Assembly (NCBI GenBank): GCA_003427395.1
Contig: BFEA01000284.1
Location: forward strand, 753,914-786,961
DNA: 33,048 nt
DNA from: Chara braunii
Lineage: Eukaryota > Streptophyta > Charophyceae > Charales > Characeae
Reading direction: 5' to 3'
In this document: positions 19,181 to 27,649 of the stretch, in pieces
Layout: every line of letters begins with the position of its first letter
How positions within the stretch are numbered: position 1 is the stretch's first letter
Translations under genes and position numbers: made by a program
Notes under the pieces: model-generated
Seen by the model: only the letters and a program-made list of their open reading frames with translations
What the model was told of the DNA's origin: nothing
The model's database searches: none

Positions 19181-20152
19181 CTATCTGTTGTTCAGGGGGC
19201 AGTGAGGATCGTTTCTCATGTGCCTTTTGATTTTGCATCTGAAGCATATGGGATTGACTTTCGTGGAGATGTATACAGTTTGAATTTGGTGGCCTATCCT
19301 GAAGAACCATTTGTCAGGGAGGTCTGGAGGGTTGCTTGCTTTGAGCTTGACACAGGCTATTCTAGAGTTGGTGGTTGGAGTTAGGAAGCCGGGTGTTGAA
19401 GAAACCCACTCAACCAGGGGGCATTGGGGGTAGGAATCTTTTAGTCTGTCTTCCACCATGCCATGCACACCGTCCGTTAGATTGTCAAATTGGATCCAGA
19501 AGTGTTTGAACATCAGCGCTTGTCTGTGTCTTGAAGACCCCTGTGGTGCTGATCTATTGGGTCTCCATTTGTTGATGGAAAACGACTGAACCTCACAGTA
19601 CAGAGCTTGAATCGATACCAGGTATGTGGCGTAGTCCAGATCGGTGCACAATACTGTGACTGCGTTCCTTCCTCTCTGTTGGTAGGCAACTTTGGGTTTT
19701 GTGGGTATCAAGCTTTCTATGTTCTGTAGTGCTTCACGGATCCTCCTTTTTTCCGTGGGCGGTAGATGCTTCAGTTTAGCTGGGAATGAACAAACGACTG
19801 TGTGAGATTCATAGAACTCATCAAGCAATGGGAGGTGTTCCTTTGGGTATTCCCAAACTTCCACGTCCGCTTCCTCTTCCTTGCTGATTTTCATGATTTC
19901 GTTTGAAATTACTAGTTTGATTTTTATCTCTTTGATCATCAAGTTGAGCACTTCCTGACTTGGGTCCTGTTCGTTTTGGGAGCGCCTTCTTCTCGAGTCC
20001 GCTGTTGAGGTGTGTTCTTTGGTTGTGCCAGAGGCAGATCCTGAGGCTGGGCCTGAGGCTTGTCCAGATGCTGATCCTGGGGGGGAAACTGTGATAGAGT
20101 TTGGTCCAGAGGTTGAGGTTGGCACCGGTGTTGCGACGTGGGAGAGCGTCAC
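19181..20152 (-). pseudogene. LINE D ORF1, N-terminal half (DUF4283-like plus zinc knuckle)
   Basis: A 323-codon open stretch. Residues 1-60 are Ser/Gly/Pro-rich with SASG/PASG repeats. From about residue 90 it resembles the RNA-binding-like fold (DUF4283 style) of plant LINE ORF1 proteins: VVCSFPAKLKHLPP, then RNAVTVLCTDLDYATYL, FKHFWIQFDNLTDGV and PDKWFFRIGHQI. It ends with NPICFRCKIKRHMRNDPHC, a knuckle spaced C-x2-C-x4-H-x6-C, two residues longer than usual between His and Cys. ORF1 proteins coat LINE RNA. It is an intact piece of a broken ORF. The chosen start is the first ATG; an overlapping frame opens at 20225. Confidence 0.75.
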
Positions 20153-20315
20153 TGTGGTGTTTGACCGCGAGGCAGGTTGGGTGTGGAACGAAGTAATGTA
20201 GACGGTTTGGTTTCTTCTTGTTCACTAACCGCCGAAAGAGTCAGTGATAAAGTACGACCCAATAGGGCCGGATTGGGCCCGTGCTAGAATTCGACAAAGT
20301 TTTGGTAGAGGTTGG

Positions 20316-21552
20316 CCTCCCCGCTTTGGGATCGGATTTGGGCAGGAGATCAGGATAAGGAGACGGTGGCCTTCCCGCTTTGGGAAGGAGAAGGATGAGA
20401 GATAATGGTGATAAGTAAATCTGAAAAAAAAAATGTCAGCATTTACCCTCCCCGCCTGGGGAACGGTTTTTCATGCCAGCAGGATGACGGGGTTCTGCTC
20501 AGACTGTAGCGATGTGTTGCGAAAAATTCCTGAGTAATAACGGAAGGGAAGAATTTGAAGAAGGTTGTCATCATTTACACTTCCCACTTGGGGAAGGGTG
20601 TAAGCGTCAGCAAATTGATAACTTACTGCTCAACCTTTGATGATGATAATGTCTAATAGTTGATAAGAGATAAAGGATAATATCTCTGAAAAATTTGTCG
20701 GCATTTAACCTCCCCACCTGGGGAGTGGTATTAATGACAACACATTGGTTAGGAACTGCACTGAATGAGACGAGGGTAGTGCGTAATAATGAAGGAAAGG
20801 GTAATTCAAGAAAAAAATTGCCAGCATTTACCCTCCCCACTTGGGGATCGGTGTTATTGCCAGCGACTTGGCTGTGATCAGCACTGAATTACGCTTTACC
20901 GCCTGGGTATCGTTGAGTTAGATGCAGAGAGGCGTATATTGTGAAAAGGACAGGACTTTGTCTCCCCACTCGGGATTGCGACGTCCGATGCCGAGTGGCG
21001 ATTCTAACGAAAAAATGACAGCTCTTGGCCTTCCCACCTGGGGAGCGTGAGGTTAGATCAATAGTATTGAGGAATATGGAGAGATTCTGATAAACTACGC
21101 CACTCTTCCTGATGATCGTGAGATAGGCGTAAGTGTGGTGAATGGGGTAGGGGAGTACTTGGACCTGAGAGATAAGGAATCATTAAGTAAATGGGGGAAG
21201 AGGCAGTTTGTGGAAATTGATTGTTACATTAGCTAATAAGGTGTAGATTTAATTCATTTACACATCGTTGAGGGAGGGGGGGGGGAGGGGGGGAGGATGG
21301 GAGTTGTGTAATGATGGCGATGGGGAACGTTTGGTTGGGGGGAGGACAGAAGAATGATGGCAGGAGAAACTGCTTATGGGGGGAAGATTTGAGGGTATGA
21401 GTGATCCAGAGTTGGTATTGGGGTTGAGGGTGGGTGGGTTTCAAGTACTAAGTTTTGCGGGTGTTTGAAGGGGAATTAGGGGTGATGAGATTGAGAGTGT
21501 AGGCGATTTAAGGCATGGGGAATGACAGCTCTTTGCCTCCCCACGTGGGGAG
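20316..21552. repeat. Reiterated CCCC-loop-GGGG hairpin units
   Basis: Ten related stems occur at about 20316, 20370, 20448, 20577, 20709, 20831, 20895 (weak), 20962, 21029 and 21537. The best units read TG(T/C)CAGCATTTACCCTCCCC, a 4-5 base loop such as ACTTG, GGGGA, then partner sequence and (G)CCAGC. Units 3-6 are spaced about 125-130 bases apart. Stems differ in sequence but stay paired: TTACAC-TTCCC with GGGAA-GG-GTGTAA (20575-20603), TTAACCTCCCC with GGGGAGTGGTATTAA (20705-20734), CCTTCCC with GGGAAGG (20370-20388), and the 16-bp palindrome CTCCCCACGTGGGGAG (21537-21552). Confidence 0.85.
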
Positions 21553-22014
21553 CGTGAGGTTAGATCAATAGTATTGAGAAATATGGAGAGATTTTGATAA
21601 ACTACGTCACTCTTCCTGATGATCGTGAGATAGGCGTCAGTGTGGTGAATGGGGTAGGGGAGTACTTGGACCTGAGAGATAAGGAATCGTTAAGTAAATG
21701 GGGGAAGAGGCAGTTTGTGGAAATCGATTGTTATATTAGCTAATAAGGTGTAAATTTAATTGATTTACTCATCATTGAGGGAAGGGGGGGGAGGAGGGGA
21801 GGTGTGTAATGATGGCGATGGGGAACGTTTGGTTGGGGGGAGGACAGAAGAATGATGGCAAGAGAAACTGCTTGTGGGGGGAAGATTTGAGGGTATGAGT
21901 GATCTAGAGTTGGTATTGGGGTTGAGGGTGGGTGGGTTTCGAGTACTAAGTTTTGCGGGCGTTTGAAGGGGAATTAGGGGTGATGAGATTGAGAGTGTAG
22001 GCGATTTAAGGCAT
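21014..22014. repeat. 0.5-kb tandem duplication
   Basis: 21014-21516 and 21521-22014 are near-identical direct copies, both beginning AATGACAGCTCTT and ending GGCGATTTAAGGCAT. They differ by scattered substitutions and a short deletion in the G-rich part of the second copy. Each copy starts with one CCCC/GGGG hairpin and contains a G-rich segment. Confidence 0.92.
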
Positions 22015-22400
22015 CTGAGTCGGGGACGGGATATGTCTGGTGGGGGGGGGGTCGGGAGTCAGGTTGTGTGGGGAATCTAGGGGGGATGGTCGACGGTTTG
22101 GTGAGAGAGATCAAGTGAGAAATTGGGGTATGTAGGGTGTGGGAGGGTGAGGTGGTGGGGGATTGAGATACGTGGGAGGGGCTGGAGTCGGGGAGTGGGG
22201 GGCGAGGGAAATGCTATAAGGGGTTGTGCTGGATGAAGGAGATGGGGATCGGGGTGGGGGAACGGGGTAGGGAGTCGGAATAGGGGGTACGGGTTGAGAT
22301 TCTGGGTTAGGAGACTATGAGGGTGAGCGGCAGGGATGTGGAGGGAAGGTTTTGTCTGTTGTGCTGCTAGGGAGAAGAAGAGAGAGATATGAGGGTTGTT
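22015..22400. repeat. G-rich low-complexity sequence
   Basis: GGGTGGGGG, GGAGGGTGAGG and similar words fill the plus strand. There is no gene; quadruplex potential is plausible on the plus strand. Confidence 0.7.
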
Positions 22401-22690
22401 GGTGGCGTGAGCTGTTCTTAGTTGCCTCTATTGCTGTTGTCGTTTGTATCCATAAATAGTCGTCGCTTCTCTTCACGTAGCCGCTTGTCGTTTTATTATT
22501 CCTGGTCCTTTCGTCGTGGGTGGTTGGAGGTGGGCAGATGTGAAGATCTTACCTTTGGGACGGTCGAAGGCAGTTCTAACCTTGCTTGGTTAACGATGGA
22601 TAGTTGGTCCGTTGTCCCGCTTGAGCCTTGGGGTTTGAAAAGCCCTGTCCCTGATCTTGTTTTCACGATCCCAAATTTTTAGTTGAAGGT
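22401..22690. other. Unique sequence, nothing recognised
   Basis: An 86-codon plus-strand open frame (22422-22682) covers most of it but has no known motif and no coding neighbours. I do not call it a gene. Confidence 0.35.
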
Positions 22691-22696
22691 ATGATC

Positions 22697-22766
22697 TCCC
22701 GATGTCGGGGCAAATACCCTGACAAGGGTATTTGTCGGGAATGTTAAATGTCGGACGTTGTCCGAC
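22697..22766. repeat. Pair of perfect hairpins
   Basis: CAAATACCCT (22711-22720) pairs perfectly with AGGGTATTTG (22725-22734) over a 4-base loop, and TCCCGA (22697-22702) with TCGGGA (22735-22740) closes it. GTCGGAC (22750-22756) pairs with GTCCGAC (22760-22766) over 3 bases. Confidence 0.85.
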
Positions 22767-23474
22767 TCTTTCGTTGAATTGAAGGACTTGATGAGACCGA
22801 CGTTTGCCAAATGAATATTCAGACCTGACCTATGAGTGCATGGTCCCACTAGCAACCGAATAAGATAGAAAAGAGTTTGTGTGGCAGTTGAGTGACCCAA
22901 ATCCTGCCATGCAGTACAGATGATCCCACGGTCAGTATTTTACATGTATTACCCGAAAAAGTAAGGAGATCTTGGTTCCCCTCCTCCTCTCCTTAACACA
23001 GGGTATGCCGGTGCAAAGGAAGCTTCCCGCCAAAATCTTTTCAATCCGTTGGGGGCATGGCCAACCCCAAAAGAGAGTAGGGTCGACCATAGGCCCACTG
23101 GATAGAAGATTTTCAGTATTTTGCTTGTTGTTGGGCAATTATCTCATTGGGTGGAACCCTCCTTTAATCACGGAGTATATGGAGGGCGTCAGGATCACCG
23201 CTGATAGAAGTTGAGTTTATTCCAGAAAATGTGGCAGTTACTTTCTGCACTGTTGTTGCAACCACCACCATCACATCATTTGTGATCTGATGGCTAGGAA
23301 GCACTCTGCCGTGATTTCAGGTGGGAGGTCTCTGTTTCTTTTCTTTTTTTTTTGCCTTTCTCCAGTTTTCTCACCCCAGAAATTCGTAATGAACATGTCA
23401 GGCCACTGGCACTCAGTGTCACACTGGATCGGCCACATTCCTATCCGACTGTTAATGGGACCACAACCTTGTTC
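22767..23474. other. Non-coding sequence upstream of the U6-like segment
   Basis: No protein motif. Minor inverted repeats are present, for example TTGGGG/CCCCAA around 23050-23075 and CACTG/CAGTG near 23407. No TATA element about 30 bases before the U6 start and no plant upstream sequence element (RTCCCACATCG) was found. Confidence 0.45.
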
Positions 23475-23546
23475 GTCCTTTGGGACATCCGTTAAGATTG
23501 GAACGATACAGAGAGGATTAGCATGGCCCTTGCGCAAGGACTGAGC
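23475..23546 (+). ncRNA. U6 snRNA-derived 5' domain (3'-truncated)
   Basis: GTCCTTTGGGACATCC retains the 5' stem-loop. ATTGGAACGATACAGAGAGG then gives the invariant ACAGAGA box (23508-23514), and GATTAGCATGG gives the AGC triad (23520-23522). The internal stem-loop arms CCTTGCGCAAGG follow. Over about 56 bases I count roughly four differences from plant U6 as I remember it. After GCGCAAGGA the match fades (CTGAGCAC versus TGACACGC) and stops by about 23546, so the U4-pairing 3' region and U-tail are missing. No U6 promoter is visible. It is best read as a U6 pseudogene or chimera; splicing function is unlikely. Confidence 0.85.
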
Positions 23547-23735
23547 ACCCGTTCGTTACATACGAACGGGCAAGCATGATTGCGCCAGACTGTTTCGTCG
23601 GTCTCCCACCGATTTATGAAGGGGATGTGCCCCGACGGTTCGCTGCAAAAGCGAACGCACTTCCCGTAGAATGCGGCTACGTGTGGGGTGCAGCTACAAG
23701 GGACTCTCTGCTCACGCCTCAGGTGAGTCTGTTTT
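23547..23735 (+). other. Structured sequence fused to U6, ending in a T-run
   Basis: Directly after the U6 part come CCCGTTCG/CGAACGGG (23548-23570), then CAGACT (23586-23591) pairing with AGTCTG (23726-23731). Enclosed are TCGGT/ACCGA, GGGG/CCCC, GTTCGCT/AGCGAAC and CGTAG/CTACG hairpins. A T-run begins at 23732, which could end a Pol III transcript. I tested it mentally against 5S, U1, U2, U3, 7SL, RNase P and MRP RNA and saw no match. A competing reading is an exon ending at a splice donor (see 23723-23819). Confidence 0.5.
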
Positions 23736-23819
23736 TTTTTGTCTTTTCTTTTTTTATAGGATTTTTGCTTATGCTTTTTTTTTTTGAATTTTATTTTTTC
23801 TTCTTTTCTTTGTTTTTAG
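23723..23819 (+). other. Possible 97-nt spliceosomal intron
   Basis: CAG|GTGAGT at 23720-23728 matches the donor consensus fully. The following T-rich sequence ends TTTGTTTTTAG at 23819. Length and composition suit a plant intron. The upstream frame (from ATG 23576, 49 codons to the donor) has no known domain, and after splicing it meets a stop within four codons, so if real it is probably non-coding or a transposon remnant. Confidence 0.3.
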
Positions 23820-24026
23820 TTCCTCTCTTGAACGTCGTGGTAAAACAGTTGCGCCGGTTTGTGATTCAAAACGGGCAGCAGCTGTCTATGGTGACCCGAC
23901 TTTGGCACTATTGGTGCCCAGATGCAAGCACGTTTTGAAAAGGCAGAGATAGTAAAAAAAAAAAAAAAAGAAAAAAAAAAAGGAAAAGAAAAAAAAAAGA
24001 AGGGGAGAAAGAAAAAAAATAAGTAA
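23820..24026. other. A/G-rich spacer
   Basis: Unique sequence to about 23950, then an A/G-rich tract (about 23953-24020). No gene seen. Confidence 0.5.
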
Positions 24027-24490
24027 CGGCCACGTACGTGGCCGCGGGTTCAGAATAGATACAGGGGATAGGCAGAGGAAGAAGAGGGAAGGAAAAGGAG
24101 AGAAAGGGGGAACGGCCGCGAATATGGTCGCGGCCGTGGAACAGGTGCAGCCCCTAGAAGATTCTAGGGGCTGATGGGACTGCACCTGTTCGTTTTGAGC
24201 AGGCAACAGTAAGTGGCTGAGTACAACCATTTCCAGGAACACCTGGCCTGGGAAAACGGCCAGGTACTCCTGGGAGTTGATGACCCTGGTTCCCCTAGGG
24301 GAAAACCAAGGCATCGAGCTCCTTGCTGTCAACTTAGATCAAGGGTCAGAAGCACCGACGAATTTTGCCTGGTTGTGGGCAAAGCAGCTGCCCACATGCC
24401 TTCGGCTGGCTATAAAGGCCAACACTCCACCCAGCGGCCTCACACTTGTGGCAGTGTTGTTGGGGCATTCACTTATGTGAATGCTGGATG
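24027..24490. repeat. Cluster of perfect palindromes and hairpins
   Basis: In order: CGGCCACGTACGTGGCCG (24027-24044, palindrome); ACGGCCGCG/CGCGGCCGT (24112-24137); GAACAGGTGCAG (24139-24150) with CTGCACCTGTTC (24180-24191) enclosing CCCCTAGAA/TTCTAGGGG (24151-24170); CCAGGA/TCCTGG and ACCTGGCC/GGCCAGGT (24233-24273); TTCCCCTAGGGGAA (24290-24303); GTTGA/TCAAC and TGACCCT/AGGGTCA (24276-24348, interleaved); TGTGGGC/GCCCACA (24374-24396); GCATTCAC/GTGAATGC (24465-24484). About ten perfect stems in 460 bases is far above chance. Confidence 0.85.
24411..24416 (+). promoter_or_regulatory. TATA-box-like element
   Basis: TATAAA in GGCTATAAAGGCC, a strong TATA context at the end of the palindrome cluster. 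A start site would fall near 24440-24446. No gene is recognised downstream, so the call is weak. Confidence 0.3.
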
Positions 24491-24626
24491 GCTGTTGCAT
24501 GCTGCTGTAGAGAGGAAGTGTTACTGGTGGAGGAAGCGGAGGTCTGCAGGAGAAGGGAGGCAGCCATAGTTGAGGGTTGGGAACTTTTTGCCCCACCCTT
24601 GTGCGTGTGTTGTGTGTGTGAGCAGG

Positions 24627-24915
24627 TGTTGCGGCCGTGAGGCGGCGACAGCAACACTTTCGGTGGGGAAGTGCTGCCAATTTTTTTGGCAAGGCGGCAA
24701 CGGTACTTCGGTGGTGAGGTGCTACCGGATTGACGACGTGGCGGCATCAAGGTCTCCCTAAGGGGAGGTGCTGTCCGTTTGGCGGCATGACAACAACGAT
24801 ATTTTTTTTGTGAGGTTATGCTGCCAATTTTTTTGGCACGGCGGCGGCACTCTGGCAGGAAAGTATTGCCAATGTTTTTTTTTGGCACAGCAGTCGTGGT
24901 ACCGGTTTTTGACGA
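24627..24915. repeat. Degenerate minisatellite of about 50 bp
   Basis: Five to six units with the pattern GGTGNGG(A)AGTGCTGCCAATTTTTTTGGCA(A/C)GGCGGC. Clear copies of the GCCAATTTTTTTGGC hairpin lie near 24676 and 24821, with weaker copies near 24869 (GCCAATGTTTTTTTTTGGC) and in between. Units vary strongly in the T-run and loop. Confidence 0.7.
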
Positions 24916-25405
24916 TGCAGCGAGCGACAATTTCGTTTTTGTGGTGTGGAGCAGTTATGGTGGATTCTAGTGCGACCTATAGGCTGGGCTAGCACTGGTG
25001 CGCGTTTGGGATCGTGCGGCAGTGGTGCGTGGACCGACGGTGTGTGGAGAGCTCGGAGTGAGGGCACGCAGCAATAGTCATTTGGGCTCGCGACACATGC
25101 GGTTTTCAACCAGGGCCATCTTTATTTTTTCGCGGCGTGCTGAGCAAGCGGATTTTGAGTTTGGGACCATACGGTGCTTTGGCAGTAACATGAGACCACT
25201 TAGGAGCATTCTGGGACCAGGTGGGAATGATTTGAGATCGGGATGAACTTGTTGGTGGGGTTATTGAGAGCGGACGTGGTGAGAGGCGATGTAGCTTCTG
25301 AGTTGGTTTGGGACAGATCCTTGGGGACGTGGTGCCATTGGAACTGTAATTGGGACTGCATTGGATTGTTTTGAACATTGGGACCACGTGGAAACTCGAT
25401 TGTGA
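24916..25405. other. Unique non-coding sequence
   Basis: Mixed sequence with a repeated GGGACCA/GGACCA word (about 25160-25390). No protein motif; open frames are short and unsupported. Confidence 0.4.
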
Positions 25406-25409
25406 GAAC

Positions 25410-25617
25410 ACCCTCCTGGAGGGTTATCTCGCTTCAATTTTTTTTATGGTCCGTCCTCTGCTCATTCGGACACTTGGTGGAAGACGTGGACTGTGGCCCA
25501 GGAAAAAGGCCACAACCTGCGGAGTTGTGAGCCATATATTTTTCTATGATGATTATTTTCTTCTGATTGGAATATTACCCGGCTTTCTTGAGTGAGTCGG
25601 GCCAAGCTTCACTCAAG
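25410..25617. repeat. Three perfect hairpins
   Basis: ACCCTCC-T-GGAGGGT (25410-25424), TGTGGCC/GGCCACA (25492-25514) and CTTGAGTGA/TCACTCAAG (25587-25617). These extend the hairpin-rich block that starts at 22697. Confidence 0.8.
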
Positions 25618-26770
25618 GTCAATAGAATGACTCAGATTTCTCTTCACACCTGTGTGAACCCACACTTTGCTTGACCCCGTTCAATCGAATGTTCATTGAA
25701 AAGGCAAAAGAAATGTGTGTTTGCATATGAATGGTGAGGTCTGACTCGAGTATGAGATTGCGCTGGTTTTCTCTTCAACTTGTTGTTTTTGCGTGTTATG
25801 CAGGTAGGTAGAAGGATGTTTGCAAAGGAGATTGATTATGCCTATTTGAGATGAAGAAAATGATTGTCCTCTTTCTACCTTTCGCCTGCCTGCATGTTAA
25901 AAGCAATTGTATTTTGAGATTAATAATTTCAATGGGTAATGTAAAAACAAACTCTTGTGAACATAATGAAGGTAAAGATAATCAGACTTAGATTTTTTCC
26001 AGGGTTGATTCACTCTATCCCGGATTACCTTATCTACCTGTATCTGTCCAAATGATTCTCATTCTTTATCCTTTTTAATTCTTTTCGTCCAAGCTATCGT
26101 GAACTCAAAAGAAATGAAATAAATGAAAGTTACTCGCAGTGGATACATTCTCTTTCTCTAGGAAGCATCTGGGGCGGGGGGCGGGGGTTCGTTGTTTTAG
26201 GAGCCGACCCTGTTATCGACCCAGAGTGGACCGTTCTACGGGAGGGTAGTTGCCGATTCGGTGGAGACGGGCCGACTTCTGAGATCCGAGTCTTGTGCTC
26301 GGACAAGGAGGAGGAGTACCCTAGACCACTTCCTAAAGAGAGAGGCATGCAACACTTCAAGCAATGTACCTGATCAAGAATCATTCACAAAGCAGACAGT
26401 CATCCAAAAAAATTGGAAACGGATGAAGACAGTTATGTGTGTTGAATCTTAGGTCAGCGGTAGGCTGGAATGAATGACTTTGGCAGCGCATCTCATCAAG
26501 TCAAAATTGAGGCGGTCTGACAACCTTATCGACTGCATCAACGTTCTTATCGGTAGTCAAGTCTTTGTTGGCGATTGATTGATTGTTTTGTGGTGTTCGA
26601 CCTGAGATGGTCGGATTGTATTTTGATCTCGTGTTATAGGATATAGTGTATGATGATTTAATTTTTTTTAGTTATCATTTCATAGCGGATATATCTTTCC
26701 CAAATACGGTCAATTTCTTTGAATATAATTATATATGGATGTTTTAAATATCTTTTGACTATGTGTCTAA
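25618..26770. other. Long stretch without recognised genes
   Basis: AT-leaning unique sequence with a G/C-rich island near 26165-26190. Short open frames on both strands lack known motifs. No LTR, TIR or RNA gene was seen. Confidence 0.4.
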
Positions 26771-26772
26771 GG

Positions 26773-26902
26773 GACTAGGATGAAGTTAGGTTTCACGCTT
26801 GGTTGAGACCGTCCTAGTCGACCGACGTCTGCTTCATACTTAGGAGATCAGCGCCCTAAGGGACGGACGACGCTCGAGTCCACTTGGCGTTTAACCAAGC
26901 GT
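26773..26902. repeat. Interleaved inverted repeats (pseudoknot-like)
   Basis: GACTAGGA (26773-26780) pairs with TCCTAGTC (26812-26819), and ACGCTTGGTT (26795-26804) pairs with AACCAAGCGT (26893-26902). The two stems interleave in a-b-a'-b' order. Between and after them are two related words, ATCAGCGCCCTAAGGG and ATCAGCCCCTTAGGG (about 26848 and 26903). Confidence 0.75.
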
Positions 26903-26919
26903 ATCAGCCCCTTAGGGAA

Positions 26920-27540
26920 GCAAGTTGTGCCCCGTGGGAACCTATCCTGTCGTAGGGGACCGCGGGATGTATAATTGGCGCACCCGGCTAGAGCTGCGAA
27001 AGGAGTGACGCTACTGTGGTCGTCTCGGCGGCTCAGAAGGGATTATTTTGCGTCGTTCTCGAATTGTCTCATGTTTTTATTTTGTTTAACTCCTGCGTGA
27101 CATGGCCGGGAGGGCGCCCGCACTTTGCAAAAAGGCGGGAGCCGATGCGCTCGACACCGTGACTCTACTCCTTTCCTTATACAATATCGCTTTGTTTTTT
27201 CCTTTCTTTGGTCGTGTGCACTGTTCATCTCTTTCCTTTTCCTCCGCCCGTACTTAATGTCAGTTTCGTGACTCCGTCTTGCTTTCTTGTCCTTGCTTCT
27301 GCCAATACTCCTCCTTGTCTTTTCTCGACATTAACTATGTTCCTTGTTTCTCACTCTCCTTTCACTCCTCTTCGAGGTCTTACTCCGTACCTCTTCTCCC
27401 CCTTCTTACCCTCTTTCTTACCCTTCTTCTTGTCGCTTAGCGCGAGTGAGATTGGCCACGCCCAAGGGCGTGGCTTGACTCAACAAATCCTTCTATCATT
27501 CCTTGTTTCCTTACCCCTTTCCCTGCGGAAATGAGGAATG
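26920..27540. other. Non-coding sequence with one perfect hairpin
   Basis: The only clear structure is GCCACGCCC (27455-27463), AA, GGGCGTGGC (27466-27474). The 27230-27450 part is C/T-rich. No gene recognised. Confidence 0.5.
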
Positions 27541-27649
27541 GAGGATGCACGCAGGTGTGCGCGCGTACCAGGCAGAATGAAAGTCGGACTTGGGTGACGA
27601 ACGAGCGCGCGAATGCGCGGGGACGATGGCGTCGTCTTCGACAAGTAGC
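27541..27649. other. GC-rich segment beyond LINE C 3' end
   Basis: CG-dinucleotide-rich sequence. A 75-codon open frame crosses it into the LINE C tail but has no known motif. Confidence 0.35.

Larger units (their letters stand above)
14645..20225 (-). mobile_element. LINE D (ORF1 plus endonuclease), split by a DNA transposon
   Basis: Minus-strand L1-type element: ORF1 from about 20152 to 17502, ORF2 from about 17457 with the endonuclease to about 16434, then the hAT-like insertion, then a short continuation (14774-14645). That continuation reads VNNIILKVSQSSRRLATQRK and aligns with the segment after the endonuclease in LINE A (AVATISRKLATIRKQRR). RT and the 3' end are missing, because gag sequence begins at about 14640. 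Loss of the 3' end is not explained by normal 5' truncation and points to a later deletion or recombination. Confidence 0.8.
20226..22014 (-). other. Probable LINE D 5' UTR built of repeats
   Basis: Lies directly upstream of ORF1 on the minus strand, has no coding signal and is made of hairpin units (20316-21047 and 21537) plus a 0.5-kb tandem duplication. Iterated 5' UTR monomers with promoter activity are known for some L1 lineages (mouse L1). Whether this region belongs to LINE D or is a separate satellite cannot be settled from one copy. Confidence 0.4.

Noticed and set aside
20316-21552. CRISPR array
   Set aside because: Spacing is irregular, units diverge strongly, flanks are eukaryotic retrotransposons and there are no cas genes.
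23475-23546. Functional U6 snRNA gene
   Set aside because: The 3' half needed for U4 pairing and the U-tail are missing, and no TATA or upstream element is seen at the expected distances.
22697-25617. Hammerhead or HDV-like ribozyme, group I intron
   Set aside because: I looked for CTGATGA...GAAA and for conserved intron core words and found no complete set; only isolated partial words occur.
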